Assembly (NCBI RefSeq): GCF_000003195.3
Contig: NC_012879.2
Span: forward strand, 22,788,844 to 22,852,843
Source of the DNA: Sorghum bicolor
Lineage: Eukaryota; Streptophyta; Magnoliopsida; Poales; Poaceae
Direction of reading: 5' to 3'
DNA: 64,000 nucleotides
Below, one piece after another: positions 34,978 to 44,697 of the stretch (the stretch's first letter is position 1; each line of letters opens with the position of its first letter). The translations under genes and the position numbers were made by a program. The notes under the pieces were generated by a model that saw only the letters and a program-made list of their open reading frames with translations, was not told the DNA's origin and did no database searches.

Positions 34978-35350
34978 TGTAGCTGAGGCTGAACTGCAAC
35001 TTCCACACAGATTTTGTCCCCTTTTGGTGTTGTTAGTGCAACTGCCTTTCCTTTACACTGAATCGAAGCATCTTGTTGTTTCATCCAATCCATTCCCAAA
35101 ATCACATCTATACCAGATGCTCTCAACACAATTGGGCATATGTTGAACTCTACCCCCCTTAGAGTTAAAGTAAGTGGGAGGCAGAAATAAGAAGCTTGCA
35201 TACTTCCCCTCGGTGAATCCACTAGTATGGGATTCTTCATGGCACATAAGGGTAAGCTATGTATTCTAACAAATGCTTGTGATATGAAAGTATGTGAAGC
35301 TCTAGAATCAAAAAGAACATATGCAGGGATAGAGTTGACTTCGAACACAC
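34974..35350 (-). pseudogene. Protease of element D, active site DSG changed to DSR
   Basis: VNSIPAYVLFDSRASHTFIS places the retropepsin site at 35301-35309, where the usual DSG reads DSR (GGA to AGA fits a G-to-A change). The second block VILGMDWM is present. Solo LTR G truncates the start at 35351. This copy is inactive. Confidence 0.82.
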
Positions 35351-36609
35351 TGTTGGGTATTTTAAACGCAAACAGAAAAATCCACAAGCGCACGGATACC
35401 GATGTAGCTTTCACCCGGGAGTATTCCAGAGTATCAATTTTCCACAGGGAACGTGAGTGTACTAATTAAGATTCAAGATCGCCCAAGGATAACTATATAA
35501 TTATTTTTGGTGGGAAGAGAGGAAGTTTCCCGAGAGTTCTCTAGTTGATCTAAGAATCAAGAATTACTTCAAGATTATTTATTTCGGGACATCAGAACAC
35601 TAACCACAGAAAGAGATGAGAAGGGGGCTAGGAAGCTCTGACTACGGTCCTACAAACACCAATCCGAACGAGGTGGAATACGTCGACCGTTAGGGCTGTC
35701 ACTACCCTAGGGCTACCACAACAATCCGCAGGATGGGGAGCAATTCCAGGTAATTGCAAGACTAAACACCACGTCTAATCTATTAATTACTACTCTAGCG
35801 TTATAAAGACTAGAGCACTTGATGCAAGCGAGAATCTAATAAATAACCTGAATGTAAATAAAAGTAATTATAGAACTCAGAAATTATGAATTGAAGAACT
35901 TGGAGAACGATGAAGAACGAACCAGTTGCAGCAAAAGTATAATGTTGAGGAAGATCCGACAGATCCGGCTCCTCCTCCGCTCTCCTCTTCTCTCTCCCTA
36001 TTTTCTAGATTACAACTAGAACGAACTAGAACTAGAACTAGAACTAGAACTAGAGGAACTAGAACTAGATGAACTAGAACTAGATGAACTAGAGGGATCC
36101 TCTCTACTTGGATGAAGAATTGAAACCCTAGCTTTGATTCTGTAGAAGAGGTATGCTCTCCAGGGGCCAGGGGGCCTTGCTTATATAGTCTTTTCAGATG
36201 AATCTAGGCTGTCGGATCAAACCGACATTAATCGCACGGTTTTCCTTGATCCTTTAGGTCGGTGGAGCGTGATCCGCGAAACGTGTCCTGATTGGACTCT
36301 GGAAGTGGGCGGGCGCCCAGGAGAGTAGGGCGGGCGCCCTGTCCCTGAGCCCTCTCGGCTTCCCGTTCGTTCTCGTGGCTTCTAGAGTCTTCTAGATGAT
36401 AGAAAATTGCACGGCACGTTAATATCTCTATGTAAACCCGACATGTGGGCCTTTCCTCCGTATTTCCTGATAACCTTCTGCAGAAATAGACAAACACCAA
36501 AACTCGTGGAATTCTGTCAGATGAAACCCTAAGTCTAGGTGTTGGTTGCATATAAGTCCTTTTCCATGATTAGTTGATGGTTAAATATGAGCATTAAGGA
36601 CCGTCAACA
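35351..36609 (-). repeat. Solo LTR G, Athila type, no clear target duplication
   Basis: In minus orientation it starts TGTTGACGG and ends ACCCAACA. It shares with B's LTR the start, the AAGCGCACGGATA block, the TATA box (TTATATAG near 36180) and twin GC boxes at 36307-36318 and 36328-36339, again 21 bp apart. The flanks are CACAC and AGCTC, so no target duplication is seen. It splits D's gag-protease junction. A (GAACTA)n microsatellite lies at about 36014-36104. Confidence 0.85.
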
Positions 36610-37690
36610 AGCTCCCCCGCATGACCTTTGGTTCCTGTTGTGCTGTCTGAGAAGACATGTGGTTCACCCTTCCCGTATTAGAAGTTGAATTCTGGTGGTT
36701 ATTCTGCTTCTGGGTGTTTGTTGGTTTTGCTTTTTAGGGCAGTGATATGAGAGGTGACCCTCTTTGCCACAACGGTAACACTTGTTGGGGGTGTTAGGGG
36801 CAATAGTCTTCATTGGAGTGTTGCAAGGCGTAGCCTGGCGTGACGTCTGCTTGTTGCCCTGCTGCTGATTCTGTTGGTTCTTTGGGCACTGCTAAAACTG
36901 ATTGCGCTGGGGGTACTGACCATGATTCCACTGTGAAGGTGGTCCTTGGTACCTTTGCTAAGAACCCTGCTGCTGGTTGGTGCGTGGACGAGTATTACTT
37001 CTAGAGGCCTGTCCCTGCATCCGCTTCCTTTTAGCATCCATTTCCTTACGCTTGTTATCCACTACGATAGCATGGTTCACAAGCATCTGATAGTTGGGGT
37101 ATTCATTGGACATCAGTTGGAGTTGGAGACCATCATACAATCCCTTCAAAAAGAGGCACTATTTATCAGCATCGTTAGCCACCTCATTTGGAGCATAGCG
37201 TGACAACTGAGCAAACTTGTCCCGGTACTCTGGAACTGTCATAGATCCCTGCTTCAAGCTACGGAACTCCTCTGCCTTAAGCTCTATTAGCCCTAAAGTT
37301 CTCCTTGAACTCCAGCCATGTGATAGCTGCTGCATTGGGAGGTCGTCCATACTCAAACGACTCGCACCATGTCTGAGCTTCTCCATGGAGTTGTCCAGAT
37401 GCGAACAACACCTTCTGCCTATCATCACTCTGTGCTATGTTGAGTTGCTTTTCCACTGCACGAAGCCAATCATCTGCCTCCAGTGGGTCAGCGGCATGTG
37501 TGAACACAGGGGGATAACCTTTCAAGAATTCACCCCGCTTATCACGCGGTGGTGCCCCTCTGATTGGATGATTCTGTTGGTTGTTCACCAGGGCTTCCAT
37601 GAGTTGCCTCTGGACTGCTAGTAGCTGTTCGATGGTGGCAGGTGGGTTGAGTGGAGCACCCCTTCCACGTCCTCTACCCCTTGGCGGCAT
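36610..37690 (-). pseudogene. gag of element D
   Basis: It starts MPPRGRGRGRGAPLNPPATI at 37690. Capsid text (FTHAADPLEADDWLRAVEKQ, then EAQTWCESF) shifts frame near 37290 and continues (LKQGSMTVPEYRDKFAQLSR). A TAG at 37159 follows ANDADK. A zinc knuckle CYRCGKEGHLSYHC (C-X2-C-X4-H-X4-C, near 36755-36800) is intact. There are further stops near 36957 and 36895. The end is cut by solo LTR G. Confidence 0.82.
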
Positions 37691-38349
37691 CTGTCATAAC
37701 ATGCAGAACTTTAGAATCTCCCAAATTATAGACATTCATGAATAGGTTTGCAATTCTGAAAGTTTTCTGAGTGATTTCCAGTGTCAGCAGTTCGATAAAT
37801 CGATCATAACTCGAGGTATAAAAGTCCAACAGATGTGAAACTTTGATGGCAACTTTTATTTAGAGCACAAAATCAGATTCAGGCATTACATTAGACATAA
37901 ACTGTCTCCAATCGAAACTGTCCCAGAACTCAGACTGCACAGGAACCTCTGTTTTCAACATTCATATCTCTCGGCCCAGATCAGATAAAAGGGTGATTCC
38001 AACGGCATAGGAATGATGCTTAAGTCTAGCTATTCTCATAAAAATTTCATAACTTTTGATCGAACTTATTTTTCTGGGTAAAATTATTAAGACAGATTGG
38101 TCTAAAGAAACAAAACAGGGAAGACAAATATACCAACCCAACTATTTATCATTAAACCTTAATCCTTATCAACCTAAACTATGGAACTTGTAGACATGCC
38201 TACAAAGCCCCAGCACTCATTACAAAGATCCAACTCACCCATAAACATAATAGCAAAGCAACTTAAGCATAAAAAAAAGCACACCACACTAACTTGACTC
38301 GACTCACTTGCGCTTCTAGCGGCTTATTACAAACTAGGGACTTCCAACA
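37691..38349 (-). other. Spacer between ORF0 and gag in element D
   Basis: About 660 bp of AT-rich sequence with no coding frame I can support. In element C the matching spacer (44375-44697) is about half as long. It may carry an internal promoter or a splice site, but none is evident. Confidence 0.5.
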
Positions 38350-38570
38350 CTAAGGGCGTGGTTCATAATCGAGCTTCTCATAGATCTTGGGCTGTCCTTC
38401 CCTCTCAGGATGGTCGTCGATCATCTTGTAGCACCTTTTGAGAGCCTTTCCTTGTTCTATCACCATGTCTTGTAATTTCATATGCTTTTCTAAATCTGCT
38501 GGCTCCAGCATTCCCCATCCTTGTTCCAGGTCTAGGCGGGGTAGATAACGGTGTATATCCTACCGCATGT
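38350..38570 (-). pseudogene. ORF0 of element D, 3' part
   Basis: It continues the ORF that starts at 53734, in the same frame once element C and one CATGT are removed. A TAG at 38560-38562 is followed by DIHRYLPRLDLEQGWGMLEP, then a helical, probably coiled-coil tail (LEKHMKLQDMVIEQGKALKR) and a stop at 38350-38352. Confidence 0.72.
38566..38570. repeat. Target site duplication of element C, left copy (CATGT)
   Basis: It matches 53126-53130 exactly. Removing C and one copy restores the frame of D's ORF0. Confidence 0.97.
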
Positions 38571-41500
38571 TGTAGCACCCTAGGTGTTAAGCATGCACTT
38601 AGCCTTATCAAATCAATGCATAAGCATTCTCATCAAGCATAGCATCATGAGCATGTCATTCATCCCAAAACATGATTTTATGTGCTTTATTTCATGTGCT
38701 TTAAATATGCTAAAAATATGAAGCTTGCTTCTAAAATTGTGAAATATTCAAATTAGGTTGATTTATGTGTAAGAAGATTTAAGAATATTTTTGTGCAAAT
38801 TTTGGAGCAATAGAATTTGAGAAATAGAATTTATACAAAAATCCCCAAAATGAATTTATTTGAAAACTTAGAACTAGTTTTAATATGTAATTCAAATTCT
38901 ATTGGGAATTTGGTCTTGCTTATTAAAACAAAGTTGTAGAGTTTTTGTTTTGGAACAACTTCGCTTTTGGGGGCAAAAGATGGAAATAATTTTATAATGG
39001 TCCAAATGAATTTAGAAAAGAATTAGAGAAAAGAAATTCAAAAAAAAATGGAAAAGGGGCAGGCGCAGCCGGGCCAACCCCGCCTCCCTTTCGGCCCAGA
39101 CCGCAGCCCGGCCTGCCTCCACCTCCCCCTCTCTCCCGCACGCGGACGCCTGCCTCGTCCTAGCCAGCGACGGCCACGTGGCGGCCGTACGCCGGCGATG
39201 GGTGCGCCGCGGCCGACCGGCTTCACCTGGTCAGGACGCCGGCCCGGGCTCCCAGGCCGCTCCATTCGCCCAGTCGCCCGCGCCCCTCTCCCTCCTCCCT
39301 CCGCTCGCGAGTGCAACCGAAGCCGTAGAGCTCCGCCGCAGCGCCATCACCAGAGCAGCTCCGCTGCTCACCACCGGCCACGCCAGTGCCCCAACCTCGA
39401 CGCCAAAACCACCAGAGCACTCGCCGTCGTCGCGGTAAGCTCCTGCGAACGTTCTACCGAGGTGAGAGCCCGTCGAGCGCCGTGAATCGCTCGCCGGAGT
39501 TGCTCCGAGCTCGCCAGAGTGCTCCGCCGCGACAGATCTTGCTGTTTCCACCCCCTTTTCGCTCGTTTTTTGGTGCGCTAGGTCAGTCGTGAGGAGAGGA
39601 AGCTCGTAGGGTGGTTTGTGCGCGCGCTACCGCACCGAAGTGGCATGGCCACGGCGAGCAGCGCCGCCGTGCCGCCATGCATGCTCCACGGAGGTGCTCC
39701 GGCCCTCCTCCGGCCAATCCGAGGGTACCGCCGGGTGCGCCTCGCTGCGGGGAGCACGATGGTGCTCACCCCGTGGCCGGGGACCTCACTGTCGGCGAGA
39801 TCTGCTCGTCGGAGGTGCCCTCCCTCTCGGTCTGGCTGACCAGTGGGGTTAGAGGCCCACTGTCAGTCGCAGGAGGACCGTGTTGGGTGTAGATCTGGGT
39901 GTCTTTAGCATTTTTGATCCCGACTTCGATTTGATTTTCAGAAAATGATTTTCAGAAATCGATTTAAACCTTGTAAAATCCATATCTTGAGTTCTACAGC
40001 TCCAAATTTGATGAAATAAATTTTGGTGTGCTCTATATTTTCAGATCTACAGTTTGATGTAATTGCATGTCATGTTTGAACACTTTTTCTGTACAGAAAT
40101 AATTAATCCATTCTTTTGCTAAACTTAGAAAATGCATAGTAATTAAAATATGGCTCAGAAAAATGTGAAACTTGATTTGTTGGCTCTGCATGTATGTTAA
40201 CTCACTGGGAAAATATTGCTACACATTATTGGTGTATAAATGAATTTATATTGATTTAAATGCTTGCATGGCAGTGGTTTATGATTTTTAATAAAAATTT
40301 GGATCATGCAATTAATCTGGAAATTTTTGTGGATGTTTCTTATTATATTAGACAAATTGTAAAAATATGAAATCTGCTGTTTGACACTTATACCACAGTA
40401 GAGTAATTGTACTTGCCTTTATGTGATAATCTTGTGATTTTTGTAGCTCAAAATAAGTATCCAAAAATTATGAAAAATTTACAGTAGACTTTATGCTTGA
40501 CTGATAGTCTCCTGTAATTTTTGTGGAATTTATTGATGAACAGAACTGCATGCAAATTTTGATGGGCCTAGAAATGAATAAAGAAAAAATTATGAATTGT
40601 TATATATATAGGTTAAATAGAATAAAAAGGGGTTTAGTGTATTTTGAAGCATCATGTGGGTTGCTAGTTACACTTGAAAACAATTGGTAGAAGAGAATGC
40701 AATAGATGTTTAATTCAATTGTCTGTTCTTGGATGATGTTGGCTACCTTGTAATGAGCATGACCAAATGAATCACCTATGCATCATGTCATGATCATTAG
40801 GTACCTTCTCATACAAGCATCCACTCGGGCATCTCGCACTCCACTCATGAGCACACATGCATCATACAAGCTCGCAGGAAAACGAGGTGGGACCTGAGGA
40901 GCCAAAGGAGATTCAGGAGCAGGAACCTCCGGAAGCACCGGAACCCAGAGAGGAGCTACAAGAGTGTCCGGATCACCGACCCAGCACATTTGAGAAAGGC
41001 AAGCCCAGGAGCATTCTAAGTCTCCCTATTCTCGCTAACTTACATGATATACTATGCCTGTTCTACTATATTGCATTTAAGTGATAGGAGTTGGTTGATA
41101 CCGTTGATGCATTGGTACTCCTTGATATCACCCCCCGTTTATCTACCTTGTCCTATGTATATAGGTACGGAGTCTATGCTTAGTTTGCTTAGCCCCGGTA
41201 GAAGTCGAGTGATTTCCTGTCACCTGCGAGATATAGGTGGATACCTGCTTGATTAAGCAGTGGTTGCTTTGGCAAAAGAATAACCAAGTGTGGAATGGAA
41301 TTGGAGACCGGGCAGGGTCTTATGGTGGGTTGACCATAGTGCCCCTGCCTGTGTCGATTAAGGACCGATCATTGACGGCCCTCTTGTCATGTTGAACGCA
41401 TGCCCCACATTTAGCTGGAAGGATAAGTCGTTCCGACCGCGAAGCCTGAGCACTATCCGGGCCGGGAATCGGCCCGATGTATGCGCTGTATTGGTGATGG

Positions 41501-42509
41501 TTGAGGAGAACGACGACGGCGCGGCACATAACCTTGGTATACCTTGGATACCTCGGTCACCGGAACGGTCCTCGGGTACGGGCGGTGCCTGTCGAACCTG
41601 CAAATTGGTCCTGGATAGTGCAATACGGTGACCTGTAGCTCACTTGATCAGTGAGTGTGGTTTGTGTGGGGAATAAACTCGCCAGCTGGTTAGAAATCGA
41701 TTCGAATCGCCATCGCTCCTGGATAGTGAGCACTTGACATGAGCTTCGTCCTCGTAGTAAGGACTATGGAACACTTGGGTTATAATGATAAATGGTTTTA
41801 AGAATGCTATGATGAGGTACTACCATATCACTATACTTGCTTGTAATAGTGCAGGTGCAAACCTAGATAATAGGTAATGATACTTTCAACTTGAGCAAAT
41901 TAAAAGAAGAAACATTTGTGTAGGTTATGATAATAGAATCCCGCGGTTATGCAAAATGGTTGTCAGCTACCCCACTATATAGCCTTCATGATCCTTGAAG
42001 AGTCTTTATTTTAAGTTTATGACGGGTAAGTCTAGCTGAGTACATTCTCGTACTCAGGGTTCTACTCCCATGTTGTTTTGCAGATGGTCAAATTTACTAT
42101 GGTTATTGCATCCTCTGTCTGTACCCAGCCATGGGTGATGACTAGACCAAGGGTGATGGTCACTCCGTCTTCTCTTCTGCTTTTGTGGGAATGACCGAAT
42201 TATGGCACTGTATCAGACTAAGTGTGTGTGTTGTATTTAGAACTATGAAGCTTCCGCTACTTGAAGAACTTGGTTTGTAATAATTTTGAAGAACTCCGAT
42301 GTATTGTATGAATGTTTTCGAACTGGGATGTAATTGTGGATGGTGACCGCTAAACTTATTACGATCTTGGCTGTTTGTATGCTATGTGGTTTGAAATCCT
42401 TCGAGATTTCACGGACTACCGGGATTATATGGGTTTAAGCTCGATGGTTTGACTATGCAAATGGTCACTGTTAGGCTTAATCTCTTATAATTTGGTCGGT
42501 TCTGTTACA
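38571..42509 (+). repeat. 5' LTR of element C
   Basis: It starts TGTAGCACCC (the 3' copy has TGTAACACCC) and ends TTCTGTTACA. AT-rich flanks enclose a GC-rich block (about 39050-39890) whose open frames are not conserved protein. GTAAGC near 39435 and TTTTGCAG near 42075-42082 could be a leader intron. Confidence 0.95.
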
Positions 42510-42511
42510 GC

Positions 42512-42527
42512 TGGCATCGGAGCAAGG
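42512..42527 (+). other. Primer-binding site of element C
   Basis: TGGCATCGGAGCAAGG starts 2 nt after the LTR. The initiator-Met site normally reads TGGTATCAGAGC, so two transitions are present. Confidence 0.78.
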
Positions 42528-43330
42528 TTTAGCAAGTTACTATTCATAAGTACGTTCTAAACTAAATCTAAACCGGTTTAATAAAAGATTTTATTAATTA
42601 ATAATGATCAAGGTGTTAAACTAAGTTTTGGAAAACTATCTAGTGTGCCATGGTCATATCCTTTATGCCCAGTTAAGGACTCTAAGGTGGCTAGTTAAGT
42701 ACTGACTTGGGGGTTAATGCATCATATTTCTATTTTGTCGTTCATACGGCGTGCAATAGTATGAGTGTCATTCATTTGAGTGGTAATGTATGGATCCATT
42801 TTTCCTCTACGCCACGGTAAGTGGGAGCTGTGAGAGCATGATCGGATACACTGCCGGTCTAGGGGAGTGTTGTTAGGTGCTGTGTCATGCACACATGTTT
42901 TGGTGTGTTTTGGGAACAGTACCGCATGTTGGGAATTCCGTCCGGAGAGGCGATGCCGTCATTAGGGCGATGATGTGGGTAGTAACACATCATATGCATG
43001 GACGGGTGTCTGTGTATGTGGAGTGTATAGTTTTAAATTCTTGTTCTGCATGAGCATATTGTGGGTGGGCTGAAATGAGTTTTCTGCAGGTACACTAACC
43101 ACGTTCTCACTTAGAACACTAGTTACGTTATGAGAGAACGCTGTGTGCCACCGCATATACCGCTTAGTGTTAACCTTTGTCTCTAAGTTGGTGAGATTGT
43201 AAGTTCGTGCATGCATCATGTTCATTTCATATCATTGCTTACTTTCCCCCTTAATTTAATCTGTCCCAATTCTAAATAAAATAATTAAAGGTCATCCTCG
43301 CTCTTACCCAAGGTATTCCATTTGCATCAG
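42528..43330 (+). other. Leader of element C between the primer-binding site and ORF0
   Basis: About 800 bp without a supportable coding frame. It would form the 5' untranslated leader and probably holds packaging signals, none of which I can identify. Confidence 0.5.
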
Positions 43331-44374
43331 ATGGCACGCACTAGGCTCACCGCTCGCAAGTCCACTGGTGGGCGGGCCCCTCGCCATCTGTTGGCAGCTA
43401 GGAGCTCGTGACATAAGAGCAAGTTCCTGGAGGAGTTTGGGATGCCCACTTTGCTTTGGAGAGTGCTTAGCTCGATGGGGTATCCTAAAGGAAGGGAGCC
43501 TCGCTACTATTGGGATAAGGAGCCGCTTGGTGACGGGACACTAGTGGGGATCGAGGCAGTTGTCCCTACCAGTGGAGGTGACCCCGCTTGGGGCGGCTGG
43601 GTGTACGAGTCCCGAGGTACCACGCCTTTCCACGGTGCCAGTAGGGCAGCTTTCGCAGTTCTAAAGGACCTCATGGAGAGGTTTCCACAGGAGCTGGCCC
43701 ACGCCTTCGCTGGGGTGTTTCCCCGGGGTGACCCCTACACTTCGGTGTGGGATCAGTCTGAGGTGAACGCTCTAGAGAGGAGTGCAGATGAGGACCAGCA
43801 CAGTGACAGCGCAGCTATGAGTGCTATGTACGCCTTGATGAAGACCTATGGAGGCCTGGAGCATTGTTTGGGTCGCTTGTCCGGGTCTCTTCTCACAGTC
43901 CAGGATGAGAAGCGTCAGTTGCAGCGTGAGTTCGACTCTGAGGTTGAGAGGCTACAGGCAGAGTTGGCCCGTGTGACCAGAGAGAGAGACCAGGCAGTCC
44001 AGAAGAACAGTGAGCTGAGCCAGGACCTGCTTGCAGTGCGAGAGTAGAGGGACAGGGTGCCTACTGCTCACAGGAACTACGAGCGCATGCTAGTCCATGT
44101 GCTTGGTCAGAGGAATGAAGCCTGGCATGAGGAGGACACTTTGAGGGCCCGACAGCTAGAGCTAGAGCAGCAGCTAGCTAATGCTGAGGAGTACAATGAG
44201 AACTTGCATGAGGAGATCCACCAGCTGCATAACCAGCTCCACCTGCACCACCTGCCTGGAGCAGCTGAGCTAGACACTGAGGACGAGATGGATGAGGATC
44301 CCGAGATAGGAGCAGCTGCTAGTGGAGATGAGGATGAGGAGGGCTCCGGCATGGACAGTGACCATAGCGAGTAG
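43331..44374 (+). pseudogene. ORF0 of element C: histone H3-tail-like N-terminus, coiled coil, acidic tail; two in-frame stops
   Basis: One frame of 347 codons lies between leader and gag, broken by TGA at 43409 and TAG at 44045, both one C-to-T step from CGA and CAG. It starts M-ARTRLTARKSTGGRAPR. Against the H3 tail, 16 of the first 24 positions are identical, including T6-A7-R8-K9-S10-T11-G12-G13 and A15-P16-R17. Next comes an alpha/beta-looking segment (about 43442-43720; LLWRVLSSMGYPKGREPRYY to FAVLKDLMERF), a long coiled coil (about 43880-44250), and a strongly acidic tail (EDEMDEDPEIG, GDEDEEGSGMDSD). No histone fold is present, so it is not a histone gene. Extra ORFs upstream of gag are known in some grass gypsy elements. 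I infer a chromatin-interacting accessory protein. The homologue in D shares the N-terminal motif. Confidence 0.75.
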
Positions 44375-44697
44375 ATGCTAGGGCTCTAGAGCTAGTCCTT
44401 CTTCTTTTGTTGTTGTATGTTGCATGGCATGTCTTGTACTTTTGGATCTGGGCTATGTAAAACTTGATGACTAACGCTGAAAGTCCAGTGTATGTATGCT
44501 GGCAAGTTTGGATGTATGCGAACCTTGTTGCTTGAACGATAAGTAATATGTTAGTGATGCTGTGTGTGGATGATGAATTGTTGTGCCTCTGTTTATTGTG
44601 CGAATTTATTTCCTCAGTAAATTCAGTACGGCATAATTCTACACATGTCTACCATTGATGGCAACTCCTAACGATTGCTTATTGTTGACGTATGCAG
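44375..44697 (+). other. Spacer between ORF0 and gag-pol in element C
   Basis: About 320 bp of AT-rich, non-coding sequence. ATGCAGATG at 44692-44700 offers two in-frame starts for gag. Confidence 0.55.

Noticed and set aside
36014..36104. (GAACTA)n microsatellite in solo LTR G as a functional element
   Set aside because: It is a simple slippage repeat, noted with the LTR and with no further meaning visible.
39048..39485. GC-rich open frames in element C's LTRs (also 49573-50097)
   Set aside because: The proteins are arginine/proline-rich and unlike any family. They exist in several frames and both strands and overlap LTR sequence, so they reflect base composition.
43331..43411. A histone H3 gene or captured H3 gene fragment
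   Set aside because: Only the N-terminal tail is similar. The following sequence has no histone fold, and the ORF lies in the extra-ORF position of a retrotransposon, shared with element D.
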